A DNA stretch of 58,469 nucleotides from UBA5734 sp964528645 (GTDB lineage Bacteria > Bacillota > Clostridia > Saccharofermentanales > UBA5734). Position 1 is the stretch's first letter. Every line of letters begins with the position of its first letter. The DNA is taken from the NCBI GenBank assembly GCA_964528645.1, contig CAZGSR010000013.1, positions 1 to 58,469 on the forward strand, in the 5' to 3' direction. Below the pieces are notes generated by a model. The model did no database searches. It was given only the letters and a program-made list of their open reading frames with translations, and was not told where the DNA came from. This document shows positions 49,572-58,469 of the stretch, piece after piece. The position numbers were made by a program, and so were the translations under genes.

Positions 49572-50453
49572 ATGTCAAATGACCAACTCACCCTCAACAA
49601 GAACCTGGCCCAGATGCTCAAGGGCGGCGTCATCATGGACGTCACCAATGTCGAGGAGGCCGTCATCGCCCAAGAGGCCGGTGCCGTTGCCGTCATGGCG
49701 CTCGAACGCGTGCCATCTGACATACGGAAACAAGGCGGCGTCGCCCGGATGAGTGATCCGCGCATGATCCGCGAAATCCAGGCCGCCGTTACCATCCCGG
49801 TGATGGCCAAGGTCCGGATCGGCCATTTCGTCGAGGCCCAGATCCTGGAGGCCCTGAAAATCGACTTTATCGACGAAAGCGAGGTCCTGACCCCTGCCGA
49901 TGAAACCTTCCACATCGACAAGCGTGCTTTCAAAGCCCCTTTCGTCTGCGGAGCCAGAAACCTGGGCGAGGCCCTGCGCCGGATCGGGGAAGGAGCCGCC
50001 ATGATCCGCACCAAAGGTGAAGCAGGCACCGGAAATGTCGTCGAAGCCGTCCGCCACATGCGCACGATGATGAGCGAAATTCGCACCCTGAGCCATCTTC
50101 CGGCCGAAGAACGGATGAATTTCGCCAAGGAAATCGGCGCACCCACTGATCTGGTCGTCTGGACAGCCGAAAACGGCCGCCTGCCGGTCGTCAATTTTGC
50201 CGCCGGCGGCATAGCAACCCCAGCTGATGCGGCTCTGATGATGCAGCTCGGCAGCGAAGGCGTCTTTGTCGGATCTGGCATTTTCAAATCAGCCGACCCC
50301 ATCACGCGGGCCAAGGCCATCGTCCGTGCCACCGCCTATTACAACGATCCGGACGTTCTGGCCGAAGTCAGTGAGAACCTGGGAGAGCCGATGTCCGGTC
50401 TCGATATCCGCGAACTGCCGGCCACACAACTGCTGGCAGCTCGTGGCTGGTAA
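49572..50453 (+). CDS. pdxS: Pyridoxal 5'-phosphate synthase subunit PdxS
   Basis: The 293-residue TIM-barrel synthase condenses ribose 5-phosphate, glyceraldehyde 3-phosphate and ammonia to PLP. The key Asp is in GGVIMDVTN, and the active Lys residues are in VMAKVRIGH and TKGEAGTGNVVEAVRHM. AAGGAG lies 7 nt before the ATG. pdxT follows after 4 nt. Confidence 0.97.
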   Translation: MSNDQLTLNKNLAQMLKGGVIMDVTNVEEAVIAQEAGAVAVMALERVPSDIRKQGGVARMSDPRMIREIQAAVTIPVMAKVRIGHFVEAQILEALKIDFIDESEVLTPADETFHIDKRAFKAPFVCGARNLGEALRRIGEGAAMIRTKGEAGTGNVVEAVRHMRTMMSEIRTLSHLPAEERMNFAKEIGAPTDLVVWTAENGRLPVVNFAAGGIATPADAALMMQLGSEGVFVGSGIFKSADPITRAKAIVRATAYYNDPDVLAEVSENLGEPMSGLDIRELPATQLLAARGW

Positions 50454-50457
50454 ACCC

Positions 50458-51045
50458 GTGACCAGCTGCACCATCGGTGTTCTGGCTTTGCAGGGGTCAG
50501 TGGTGGAACATATTTCCCATCTTGCAGGCCTGGCCCATGTGCTGCCCTGGGAAGTCCGTCGACCGGCAGACCTGGATGCGGTCGATGGCCTGATTCTGCC
50601 AGGTGGCGAGAGCACCACCCTTTCCCGGTTGCTGAAAACCTTTGGCCTTTTTGAACCGCTGCGCCAGAAAATCCAAGAGGGGCTTCCAGTCTGGGGTACC
50701 TGTGCGGGAATGATCCTGCTGGCTCGCGAGATCGACGGCGAACCTGCTCATCTTGGCGTCATGGATATCAAGGTCCGGCGCAATGCCTTCGGCCGCCAGG
50801 TCGACAGCTTTTGTCAGATTGCACACATTCCCGCCATTGCACCAGAACCGACGGAACTGGTTTTCATCCGTGCCCCCTGGATCGAACAGGCAGGGCCAGC
50901 CGTCGAGGTGCTCCATGCCCTGGAGGGCAAGATCGTCGCGGCGCGGCAAAAAAATCTGCTGGCAACTGCTTTCCATCCGGAACTGACCGGCCGCTCAGAC
51001 TGGCACTGCTATTTTGCCGACCTGGTCAGACAAAGCCTGATATAA
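50458..51045 (+). CDS. pdxT: PLP synthase glutaminase subunit PdxT
   Basis: The 195-residue glutamine amidotransferase supplies ammonia to PdxS. The triad is in VWGTCAGMILLA (Cys) and AFHPELTG (His, Glu), with LPGGESTTLSRLL as the oxyanion region. The start is a GTG 4 nt after pdxS; an in-frame GTG at 50443 is possible. A third gene follows 61 nt downstream. Confidence 0.96.
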   Translation: MTSCTIGVLALQGSVVEHISHLAGLAHVLPWEVRRPADLDAVDGLILPGGESTTLSRLLKTFGLFEPLRQKIQEGLPVWGTCAGMILLAREIDGEPAHLGVMDIKVRRNAFGRQVDSFCQIAHIPAIAPEPTELVFIRAPWIEQAGPAVEVLHALEGKIVAARQKNLLATAFHPELTGRSDWHCYFADLVRQSLI

Positions 51046-51106
51046 TTGAATCAGTGAACACAGGAGAGTTTTGGAAAGGCACTTGCCCCAGGCAAAGGAG
51101 GCCGCC

Positions 51107-52204
51107 ATGCATTTTTCACTGGCCACCTACCAACCACCGGATTTTTCTGCACCTGAACTGGACAGCGCACCGCCAGCACGGCTCGAGCCAGCACCTCAGG
51201 ACGGCGTCGCACCGGAGCATTACCATGCCACCAGTGTTTTCCCGGAGTATTTTAAAATCGATGACCAGTGGCTGCTGGCCAGGGAAAGCCGCATGGACTG
51301 CGTCGCTATTTATGAACAAGACCAGATCGAGGTCCGCGAATTCCGCAACATTCGCCGTGGCGACCAGGTGGTCGTTGGGCGCACCGAGGACGGCCGCGAG
51401 GGGATTTTCGTCCACACCAGCGGTTTTCCCCGCCAGACCGAAGCAAATGGGGATGCCTTCATTTTCCGCCAGGGACGCTCGCGGGAAACGGCCTTTTCGA
51501 TGGATTATGATTTCATCTATGAACTGTTGCGCCATGAACAGAAGCATGGCCACATCACCTGGGTGCTCGGACCTGCCTGCTCCTTTGACGCCGATGCCCG
51601 CGAGGCTTTTTCCGGGCTGATCCGGCACGGTTATGCCGATGCCGTGCTCGCGGGCAATGCCTTGGCCGTGCACGATCTCGAAGCAGCGTGGTTCCAGACC
51701 GCGCTCGGCCAGGACATCTATACCCAGGAGTCACGAAAGCACGGCCATTACCACCATCTCGACACGATCAACCGGGTCCGGCAACATGGCTCGATTGAGC
51801 ATTTCATCAGCGCAGAAATGATCACGGACGGCATCATTTTCAATTGTGTCAGAAACCAGGTTCCGCTGGTCTTGGTTGGTTCAGTCCGTGACGACGGGCC
51901 ATTGCCGGAAGTCTATGCCGACGTCTACCTCGGCCAGGACGCCATGCGCGCGCTGACGAGGCGGGCGACGACCGTCATCTGCCTGGCCACGACCCTGCAC
52001 GCCATCGCCACCGGCAACATGACCCCTTCCTATCGAGTGCTGCCTGACGGCACCATCCGGGAGGTCTTCTTCTACATCGTCGACATCTCAGAATTCACGA
52101 TCAACAAACTGTCCGACCGGGGCAGCCTTTCATCGCGCGGCATCGTCACCAATGTCCAGGACTTCCTGGTCCACCTCGCTAACGGCCTGCACGCACTGCC
52201 CTGA
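51107..52204 (+). CDS. LOR/SDH (TIGR00300) family enzyme, ornithine cyclodeaminase-like
   Basis: The 365-residue product starts at the ATG at 51107 with AAAGGAGG 6 nt upstream. It has the LOR/SDH N-terminal domain (LEPAPQDGVAPEHYHATSVF, MDCVAIYEQDQIEV). The conserved C-terminal domain holds GYADAVLAGNALAVHDLEA, GSVRDDGPLPEVYADV and TTLHAIATGNMTPS. Archaeal and cyanobacterial relatives are NAD-dependent ornithine cyclodeaminases or the C-terminal part of ArgZ/AgrE. It follows pdxT and may share its transcript; the activity is not certain. Confidence 0.82.
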   Translation: MHFSLATYQPPDFSAPELDSAPPARLEPAPQDGVAPEHYHATSVFPEYFKIDDQWLLARESRMDCVAIYEQDQIEVREFRNIRRGDQVVVGRTEDGREGIFVHTSGFPRQTEANGDAFIFRQGRSRETAFSMDYDFIYELLRHEQKHGHITWVLGPACSFDADAREAFSGLIRHGYADAVLAGNALAVHDLEAAWFQTALGQDIYTQESRKHGHYHHLDTINRVRQHGSIEHFISAEMITDGIIFNCVRNQVPLVLVGSVRDDGPLPEVYADVYLGQDAMRALTRRATTVICLATTLHAIATGNMTPSYRVLPDGTIREVFFYIVDISEFTINKLSDRGSLSSRGIVTNVQDFLVHLANGLHALP

Positions 52205-52225
52205 TCGGACGAGTTGGCCATCGTC

Positions 52226-52945
52226 TCAGAAAAGGCTAATCCCGTTAGCGGTGATCCCACTTTGGCCCAGGAGCAGTCCTTTGATCCCATAGCTTTCGGG
52301 CATCGACACGGCTTGCCAGTCGAGGAACTGGTAGATTTCCAACGTGATCCGCTGGCCCAGAGGATCATCCTGGCCGAACATGCCACAGAGGATGCTGCCT
52401 TCGGTCTCATTCCAGTTTTCGACCGGTGCAAAATCAGCCACAAAACCCAGCTGGCTGAAAGCGTCAACTGCTACGGCAAAATCAGCGGATGGCAGGCCGA
52501 GATGGTCCATGCCACAGATCACAGGACTTTGGCAGGGCGATGGCTCAGCCAGTCGCTCGCTAATTTCGAAAACCACGCCAAACGGGCTGATGATGTTGAA
52601 AAAATATTCGCCCTCACCATAGACCTTGGGGTTGTAGAAACGCCGGCCGTTATCGAGCTGCAAATCCAGACCACGGATCTGGCACCAGGTGATGGCTTCT
52701 TCGATGTCACGCGTGCGCAGGGCAATATGTGCCAGTCCGGTAAAATAGGCTCCAGCGGCGGGCGCAGGCAGGGCCGCACTTTCACCAGGCAACAGCTCGA
52801 GCAGGCAGTTGCCATTGACAGCCAAGACGCCCGCATCATCGTCGACGATCGAAAAAAACAGATTGTCCTCAAGCCACTGTGCGGCCTGTTCCAGATCGGG
52901 AACAGTCAACCGGACACCCCAGCGTGTTTTCAGCTGCTCAAGCAT
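52226..52945 (-). CDS. VOC-superfamily two-domain protein
   Basis: The 239-residue product starts at the ATG at 52945 (GGAGG 8 nt upstream). It has two glyoxalase/bleomycin-resistance-like modules (WGVRLTVPDLEQAAQWLEDN and later VICGMDHLGLPSADFAVAVD), with candidate metal His and Glu residues. The substrate is unknown. It lies 19 nt downstream of fucU in the sugar operon, so a role in sugar or aldehyde metabolism is plausible. Confidence 0.8.
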   Translation of the reverse strand: MLEQLKTRWGVRLTVPDLEQAAQWLEDNLFFSIVDDDAGVLAVNGNCLLELLPGESAALPAPAAGAYFTGLAHIALRTRDIEEAITWCQIRGLDLQLDNGRRFYNPKVYGEGEYFFNIISPFGVVFEISERLAEPSPCQSPVICGMDHLGLPSADFAVAVDAFSQLGFVADFAPVENWNETEGSILCGMFGQDDPLGQRITLEIYQFLDWQAVSMPESYGIKGLLLGQSGITANGISLF

Positions 52946-52964
52946 GCTCATATCCTCCATGGTC

Positions 52965-53399
52965 TCAGTCTTTGACGACACCTTTTTTCAGGATGATGTT
53001 CGCATACAGGGCCTTTTCACCCGTTGCCACCACGGCAAAAGTCGTCTTGGCCCTGTCGTAGAAGGCAAAGCGCTCGATGTTCGTGATTTTGGCGGCCGCT
53101 GCAGGATCATGCTTGGCGACGATGGCGCGATACTCGTCCCAGATCGGGGTTGCCACCGGATCACCCGGGGTGACTTGCATCAGCATGACCGGGCTGTCGA
53201 CATACGTGTCGAGAGGCATCAGCTGGAGGATGGCATCCAGCAGCTCCGGGATACCGTGGCCATCGCAACGGATGACGGTGTCGTTCATGCTGGCATGGGG
53301 GAAGTTGCCGTCTCCTAGGCAGATTTCATCACTGTGGCCCATGGTCATCAGGGTGGCGAGCAACTCAGGTGAGAGAATGGACGGGATTCCTTTGAGCAT
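52965..53399 (-). CDS. fucU: FucU/RbsD family sugar mutarotase
   Basis: The 144-residue protein has the FucU/RbsD fold: MLKGIPSILSPELLATL, MGHSDEICLGDGNFP with the catalytic His, and a late RFAFYDRAKTT. It interconverts sugar anomers or ring forms, L-fucose for FucU or ribose for RbsD. Length and the LKGI start favour FucU. It lies downstream of an RbsACB-type transporter, so it probably readies the imported sugar. Confidence 0.9.
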   Translation of the reverse strand: MLKGIPSILSPELLATLMTMGHSDEICLGDGNFPHASMNDTVIRCDGHGIPELLDAILQLMPLDTYVDSPVMLMQVTPGDPVATPIWDEYRAIVAKHDPAAAAKITNIERFAFYDRAKTTFAVVATGEKALYANIILKKGVVKD

Positions 53400-53535
53400 G
53401 ATTCAATCCTTTCCGGCTTGTCTCGGTGGACAAAAGCCAAGGAACAGCCGGTGCCTTGTGGTCCGGCAAGCCAGACGACGGCAACGGCTGTTCATGGTTT
53501 CAAGTTCTATCTTGGATGGTAGCAGAGAAAATCAA

Positions 53536-54672
53536 TCAGTCATAGAGCAGCTGGGCGATATCAGACTGGGTCATGTTGTCTTTGGTGTAGAACTTGGCAC
53601 CGGTGTCGATATCGGCAACGGATTCGCCCTTGTAGGCTTTGAAAGCAAGCTCAACAGCTTTGTAGCCGATGTTGAAAGGATCCTGGGTAATCGAGCCCAT
53701 GAAAGCACCAGCGGCGACAGCTGCTTTCTGGCGTTTGCCAGCATCAAAACCGACTGCGAGAATGCCTTTGGAGGTGAGATCAGCACCTTCGTTGGAAGCA
53801 TCAAGGATACCATTGGCAGCGGATTCATTGGAGCCAAAGATGGCAACCACATTGTCTTTGGAGAGGAGAGCGGTGCCGGCAGAGGCAATGTCCGTGGCAC
53901 TGGTGGTGGCGCTGACACCAACGTCGATGACGACTTTGGCTGCTTTTTCGTCGCCGTTTTTGTACTTGTCGTGGCCAACAACGGCAACGTCAGCGATGCC
54001 GCCAGCTTTGACCAGTTCAGCCATTTTTTCAACGAATCCGAGGGTGCGGCTGGTGACAGATTCACTGACAGCATCCTGGGACAGGACTGCGATACGGATC
54101 GGTTTACCAGCAGCGCCAGCTGCCAGTTTGTCCTTGATCGCCGGGTAGACATTTTCGGCGGCAAGGGCACCAGCCGCTTTGTTGTCAGTCGACGCATTGG
54201 CATAGACCGAGCCAGCGGGGGCGTTCGGGACACCAGAGTCAAAACCGATGACCGGGATCTTGGAGGTCAGGGCCTTGTTCAGCTGGTCGTTGACGGATTC
54301 GGTGGACAGGGCAGCCAGGGCGATCGCGACCGGCTTCTTGGCCAGAGCGGAGTCGAGCATCTGGACCTGGGCCTGGATGTCGGACTCGGATGGCGGTCCT
54401 TCAAAGGTGATCGTGACGCCGAGTTCGTCAGCAGCAGCCTGGGCGCCTTTGTAGACGGTCTGCCAGAACTGGTGCTGGAAGCCTTTGGAAACGACAGCGA
54501 TGTAGACGTCTTCTGCCGGGGCAGCAGTGGTGGCAGCAGGTGCAGCCGTGGTCTCACCGGCAGCAGGTGCGGCAGTGGTGGTGGCGGTTGTCTGGCCGCA
54601 GGCGGTCATGGACAAGAGCAGGGCGAAGGACAGCATGAGCAGGGTGAAAGTCTTGAGCATTCGATGGTTCAT
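53536..54672 (-). CDS. rbsB: Sugar ABC transporter substrate-binding lipoprotein (RbsB-like)
   Basis: The 378-residue product has a lipobox (SMTACG) and a Thr/Ala linker. A type I periplasmic-binding fold follows (VYIAVVSKGFQHQFWQTVYK, then ALAALSTESVNDQLN and VIGFDSGVPNAP). It resembles ribose/allose/xylose-binding proteins. AAGGAGG precedes the ATG. An imperfect hairpin sits 50 nt upstream, between it and rbsC. Confidence 0.9.
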   Translation of the reverse strand: MNHRMLKTFTLLMLSFALLLSMTACGQTTATTTAAPAAGETTAAPAATTAAPAEDVYIAVVSKGFQHQFWQTVYKGAQAAADELGVTITFEGPPSESDIQAQVQMLDSALAKKPVAIALAALSTESVNDQLNKALTSKIPVIGFDSGVPNAPAGSVYANASTDNKAAGALAAENVYPAIKDKLAAGAAGKPIRIAVLSQDAVSESVTSRTLGFVEKMAELVKAGGIADVAVVGHDKYKNGDEKAAKVVIDVGVSATTSATDIASAGTALLSKDNVVAIFGSNESAANGILDASNEGADLTSKGILAVGFDAGKRQKAAVAAGAFMGSITQDPFNIGYKAVELAFKAYKGESVADIDTGAKFYTKDNMTQSDIAQLLYD

Positions 54673-54721
54673 TTTTTCCTCCTTTTTTGTCCTGGGAAAA
54701 GTGTGGACTTGGGCTTGTATT

Positions 54722-54747
54722 CGAAGCTGCCAGATGGCAGGTCTTCG
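54722..54747 (-). other. Intercistronic stem-loop between rbsC and rbsB
   Basis: CGAAGCTGCCA pairs with TGGCAG and CTTCG around a 2-nt loop with a 2-nt bulge. It may protect the rbsB message or set transporter-to-binder ratio. Confidence 0.45.
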
Positions 54748-54826
54748 CAGGGTTAATGGGTTTTTTCCAGATTATTTGATCGGGATGCCTGGAAGCGGAA
54801 AGATAGCGGTTGAGATCTGGTCACGG

Positions 54827-55834
54827 TCAGCGTTTTTTCTGTTGGCTGATGTCCATCAGAACGGCGATGATGACAACGATACCTGTGAACAGCTTCTGGT
54901 AATGGGGCTGCAGATCCATGGATGGCAGGCCAATGCGCAGGATGCTCATGATCATGACTCCAATCAGGGTGCCGAAGACGGAGCCGACGCCACCAGAGAG
55001 CGAGGTGCCACCGATGACGACACCGGCGATTGCATCCAGTTCAAACCCCTGGCCAGCACCCGGGACAACAGTTGTATAGGTCGAGGCATAGGCGATGCCA
55101 GCCAGACCGGCACACAGGCCGCTGATGACATAGGGAATGGTTTTCCAGAAGACGACGTTGACACCCGATAAGCGGACGGCTTCTTCGTTGCTGCCGATGG
55201 CAAAGGTATAGCGGCCGATTTTGGTTTTGTTGAGGATGACAAAGGCTATCAGGAGCACGGCAAGAAGCAGGATGGCTCCGGTGGGAAGCATGGTGCCGTT
55301 TGATAGCTGGGCTTTGGAAAATACGGATTTGAACCAGCCTTCTTCAGATGTGCGACTCGGGAAATTGACAGTCTGGACCTTGGAAACGATCGAGCTGATG
55401 CCCAGGGAGACCATCATGGTGCCGAGCGTAGCAATGAAGGGCGGTAATTTCAGGCGGGAGACCAGGACGCCATTCAGCAGGCCGAACAAGGCGCCCGAAA
55501 CGAGGATAATGACCAGACCGGCAATAAATGGCAGGCCCCATCGATCCCAGGCAACCCCGCCGATCATGGCTGAGCACATGGCAACCGTACCGATCGAGAG
55601 GTCGATCCCGCCGGTAATGATAACAAAGGTGACGCCAATCGCAAGAAACCCTATGTAATAGGACGCATCCAGAATATTGACCGCTGTTTCAAAGCTGAGG
55701 AAATTCCGGCCAAAGATGGAAAACAAGATATAGATGAGAACCATGGCTACCAGAGCGTACAAGCGCTGGTTGCCAGCCAGTGGTTTCTTGCTCAGCTCTT
55801 CGCCGGCGCCTTGCTTTTTCATTAGGACATTCAT
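54827..55834 (-). CDS. rbsC: Sugar ABC transporter permease (RbsC-like)
   Basis: The 335-residue membrane protein has the BPD_transp_2 fold: FVIITGGIDLSIGTVAMCSA early, PPFIATLGTMMVSLGISSI, and the late LDAIAGVVIGGTSLSGGVGS. These are hallmarks of RbsC permeases. The start at 55834 has GGAGAAG upstream. rbsA lies just upstream. Confidence 0.95.
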   Translation of the reverse strand: MNVLMKKQGAGEELSKKPLAGNQRLYALVAMVLIYILFSIFGRNFLSFETAVNILDASYYIGFLAIGVTFVIITGGIDLSIGTVAMCSAMIGGVAWDRWGLPFIAGLVIILVSGALFGLLNGVLVSRLKLPPFIATLGTMMVSLGISSIVSKVQTVNFPSRTSEEGWFKSVFSKAQLSNGTMLPTGAILLLAVLLIAFVILNKTKIGRYTFAIGSNEEAVRLSGVNVVFWKTIPYVISGLCAGLAGIAYASTYTTVVPGAGQGFELDAIAGVVIGGTSLSGGVGSVFGTLIGVMIMSILRIGLPSMDLQPHYQKLFTGIVVIIAVLMDISQQKKR

Positions 55835-55855
55835 CGATTCTTCTCCTCCAAATTC

Positions 55856-57361
55856 TCAGACAGCCGGCTGTTCTTGCCGCTGGTGCGCAAAAGACATGAT
55901 CGTTTCCTGGGAAGCTCCGGCTTCCACTTCGCCGGTGATCCGGCCTTCGCACATGACCAGGACCCGGTCCGCCAGGCGCAAGACCTCCGGCAGCTCCGAC
56001 GAAATGACGATGATCGACTTGCCCTCATCCACCAGTTCATGGATCAGCTTGTAGATTTCACTTTTGGCACCGACATCGATGCCACGGGTCGGTTCATCGA
56101 AAATCAGGATGTCTGAATTGCGGATCAGCCATTTGGCGATGACGACTTTCTGCTGGTTGCCACCGGACAGGTTCCGGACCAGCTGGCGGATCGAAGGTGT
56201 CCTGGTATTGAGTTTGTCGACGTACTGGCTGGCAACCTTGTTGATCTCGCCGCCACGGACAAACACTTTGCCGGAGTAAGCATCGAGATTGGCCAGGACG
56301 GAGTTATCAGCAACAGAAAGGCCCAAAGCCACCCCATAGCGCTTGCGGTCTTCGGATAGATAGCCGATCCCGGCATTGACAGCATCCTGGGGGCCATTGA
56401 TTTGCACGGTCTGGCCCTTGACCCTGATCGTACCGGACGTTTTGGGGTCAGCACCGAACAAAGCCCGGGCGACTTCGGTGCGGCCAGCACCCATCAGCCC
56501 AGCGAAACAGAGGATTTCCCCTTTTTTCAACTGGAACGAGACATTCTGCACCATGCGTCCGGCATTGAGGTTTTCGACCTCGAGAATGACGGGTGCATCG
56601 GGCGGGCATGTGCTTTTCTGCTTCGGTTCTTCGAAAATCGTCCGTCCAACCATCATCCGGACGATCTGGTCGTGGGTGGAATCCTTGGTGACGAGGGTCC
56701 CGACGTATTCACCGTCACGCAGGACGGTGACCCGGTCGGTGATCCGGGCGATTTCATCCATGCGGTGGGAGATATAGATCATGCCAACGCCTTCTTCCTT
56801 GAGGTCGCGCATGACTTTGAACAGATGCTCAATTTCCACATCGGTCAGGGCTGCGGTCGGTTCATCGAGAACGAGAAGGCGCGAATTGAGCGAGATTGCC
56901 TTGGCGATTTCCACCATCTGCTGTTTGCCGACAGTGAGATGCCCCATGATTTCCTTGGGATTGATCGCGATGCCCAGTTTGGCCAGGATCTTGACGGCCT
57001 CGTCATTGATGGCGCGATCATCGAGGAACAGGCCCTTGGATTTCTCACGGCCGATGAACATGTTCTGTGCCACGGTCAGGTGGTTCATCATGTTCAGTTC
57101 CTGGTGGATGATGCAGATGCCCTTGTCCTGGGCTTCACGTGTGTTCTTGAAATGGACCGGTTCACCAAAACAGGCTATTTCACCTTCGTCGCGTTGGTAA
57201 ATCCCGGTCAGAACCTTCATCAAGGTCGATTTGCCGGCGCCATTTTCGCCCATCAGGGCGTGGACTTCACCGGCAAATAAATCAAAGTGAACATCCTTGA
57301 GTGCTTTGACGCCGGGAAAGCTCTTGCTGACGCCGGTCATTTTCAGGATCTGTTCAGGCAA
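55856..57361 (-). CDS. rbsA: Sugar ABC transporter ATPase (RbsA-like, two NBDs)
   Basis: The 501-residue duplicated ATPase has Walker A GENGAGKST (residues about 39-47) with LLVLDEPTAAL. The second, degenerate domain has LSGGNQQKVVIAKWL and LIFDEPTRGIDVG. It starts at a TTG with GGGGGTG upstream. It is the first gene of the rbsACB-fucU-VOC cluster. Confidence 0.95.
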   Translation of the reverse strand: MPEQILKMTGVSKSFPGVKALKDVHFDLFAGEVHALMGENGAGKSTLMKVLTGIYQRDEGEIACFGEPVHFKNTREAQDKGICIIHQELNMMNHLTVAQNMFIGREKSKGLFLDDRAINDEAVKILAKLGIAINPKEIMGHLTVGKQQMVEIAKAISLNSRLLVLDEPTAALTDVEIEHLFKVMRDLKEEGVGMIYISHRMDEIARITDRVTVLRDGEYVGTLVTKDSTHDQIVRMMVGRTIFEEPKQKSTCPPDAPVILEVENLNAGRMVQNVSFQLKKGEILCFAGLMGAGRTEVARALFGADPKTSGTIRVKGQTVQINGPQDAVNAGIGYLSEDRKRYGVALGLSVADNSVLANLDAYSGKVFVRGGEINKVASQYVDKLNTRTPSIRQLVRNLSGGNQQKVVIAKWLIRNSDILIFDEPTRGIDVGAKSEIYKLIHELVDEGKSIIVISSELPEVLRLADRVLVMCEGRITGEVEAGASQETIMSFAHQRQEQPAV

Positions 57362-57473
57362 TCGATCACCCCCACTTGCTAGTCGCTGATGTCATCCTAG
57401 CAAAAGGGCGCGTGAGATTATTTTGATTTCTTCCGGTAAACTTTCAATATTCTACACAGAACACCATTCCGGG

Positions 57474-58469
57474 TTAATTTTCGAACGGGAACAGCAACTT
57501 CTGGTTTTCCCCCGTGTAGATGTTGTCTTTTGTGATCACGATCGACCCGGTGTCGTAAAACGGCTCAACTTTGCGGCCATTGAGAAGATCGATGGTCCGG
57601 GCCACGGAAAGGTAGCCCATGTTGAAGGGGCGCTGGATGACCACGGCGCTCAAGAGACCTTCCTCCAGGTAGTCGATCAACTCTTCTGAGCTATCAAACC
57701 CGACCAGCGTGACTTTCCTGGTCAGTCCAGCGCCGCGGATTGCGCGCGCAGATCCGGCGGTGGTGTACTCATTGAGGCAGACAATCGCTTCGATATCCGG
57801 ATGTTCAGCCAGAGCCTGGCTGACCTGTTGGTAGATGTCATCGCTGAGCTGGCCACCCGTATCGAGTGTCGGCATGATGTCGAAAGCATCTGCGATGACA
57901 GCGCGCACGCCTGTTTCCCGGCCGATCAGGGAGTCGCCGCGGGTCGAGGGTGAGACAACCAGAATCCGGGCCCCCGGCCGGACACGCTGGAGGACCAGTT
58001 CACCCAGCTGCTGGCCAGCCAGGACATTATTGGTGGCTACGAAGCTTTGCTGTGGGCTCTTCTCCACGTCAGCCAGGGCTGAATCGACCATCACAACAGT
58101 GATCCCGGCTGCGCGGGCAGCCCGCGCTGGCTCGACCAGGCGGTCCGCATCCAGGGCAGCCAGGATAATGGCATCTGGTTTTTCGGCAATGGCCTGGTAA
58201 ACGATGGCAATCTGGCGGTCGACCTCGGATTCATCAGCCGGTGACCGGTAGTCCACGGTCACCTGAAATTCGCTGGCCGCAGCGGCCATACCTTCCGCGA
58301 TGCTGTACCAGAAGGCAATCCCCTGGGTAGAAGAGGCTTTGCCGATGGCGATGATCCGGTATGGATAGGGCTTTGGCTGCAAGGGCAGGAACAGGCCTGC
58401 CAACAGGGCAGACAAGACCAGGCCGGTCAGGAGCCAGGGCCAATAGAACAAAAACAGACGGGTGATCTT
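57474..58469 (-). CDS. Second, membrane-anchored sugar-binding protein (5' partial)
   Basis: The frame is open to the window edge, so the start lies outside. A TM anchor (WPWLLTGLVLSALLAGLFL) is followed by a type I periplasmic-binding fold: YRIIAIGKASSTQGIAFWYS, then AIILAALDADRLVEPA and VTLVGFDSSEELIDYL. Being anchored rather than a lipoprotein, with the anchor preceded by KITRLFLF, it resembles sensor-associated binding proteins that feed two-component systems. It lies 112 nt upstream of rbsA. A histidine kinase or regulator may lie beyond the edge. Confidence 0.8.
   Translation of the reverse strand, partial: KITRLFLFYWPWLLTGLVLSALLAGLFLPLQPKPYPYRIIAIGKASSTQGIAFWYSIAEGMAAAASEFQVTVDYRSPADESEVDRQIAIVYQAIAEKPDAIILAALDADRLVEPARAARAAGITVVMVDSALADVEKSPQQSFVATNNVLAGQQLGELVLQRVRPGARILVVSPSTRGDSLIGRETGVRAVIADAFDIMPTLDTGGQLSDDIYQQVSQALAEHPDIEAIVCLNEYTTAGSARAIRGAGLTRKVTLVGFDSSEELIDYLEEGLLSAVVIQRPFNMGYLSVARTIDLLNGRKVEPFYDTGSIVITKDNIYTGENQKLLFPFEN

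Overview
The window looks like chromosomal DNA of a fairly GC-rich, probably anaerobic Bacillota (Clostridia-like) bacterium. Most genes have strong GGAGG-type ribosome binding sites, there are several 4-base ATGA start/stop overlaps, and surface proteins carry Gram-positive lipoboxes. The repertoire also fits: YlmH, class II GalT, a type III pantothenate kinase, MocR-type PdxR with PdxST, and an Ula-type PTS. I cannot name a genus. A run of exactly 100 N at 29454-29553 marks a scaffold gap, so this is a draft or metagenome-derived assembly. No rRNA, tRNA or CRISPR array was seen.

Layout. 1-6.4 kb holds an orphan prepilin-like peptide, a small BFD-type Fe-S protein, a nitroreductase, a coupled ybaK-ylmH pair, and two nearly identical sodium:solute symporters with a tiny accessory protein. 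6.6-12.7 kb has a CopA copper ATPase, an AraC regulator with a Gfo/Idh/MocA dehydrogenase, and an esterase. 13-18.8 kb has CoA-disulfide reductase divergent from a DUF1847 protein, a TVP38 membrane protein, a secreted DUF2680-like protein and a GH13 alpha-glucosidase. 19.3-28.3 kb is an L-ascorbate-type PTS and catabolic operon (ulaC, A, B, a small membrane gene, HPr, ulaE, G, F) divergent from two coupled DeoR regulators and a beta-propeller-like protein. No ulaD is present.

28.3-30 kb is a mobile or repeat zone: a REP-associated tyrosine transposase followed by a 42-bp tandem array interrupted by the N gap, plus hairpins that share motifs with other intergenic spots. 30-38 kb runs on the minus strand: coaBC, a coaX fusion whose C-terminal half looks like the ketopantoate reductase PanG, panB, panC, panD, a serpin lipoprotein, a 38-bp tandem triplication of a start-codon region, a DUF5655-like gene and a VIT1/CCC1 transporter. 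The fusion supplies the one pantothenate step that has no separate gene here.

38-45.6 kb has a polysaccharide deacetylase, a putative glycoside hydrolase, and galT-galE-galK divergent from an AraC regulator. 45.6-53 kb has a truncated DNA glycosylase, a rhodanese, an RMD1/DUF155 gene with a membrane-anchored partner, and pdxR divergent from pdxS-pdxT plus a LOR/SDH (TIGR00300) enzyme. 52-58.5 kb is a ribose/pentose-type ABC transporter (rbsA, C, B) with a fucU/rbsD mutarotase, a VOC protein, and a second membrane-anchored sugar-binding protein running off the window edge.

The strongest leads are the 38-bp ladder of coupled mini-ORFs, the CoaX-PanG fusion, the transposase with its 42-bp array, and the ula cluster with its own HPr but no decarboxylase.
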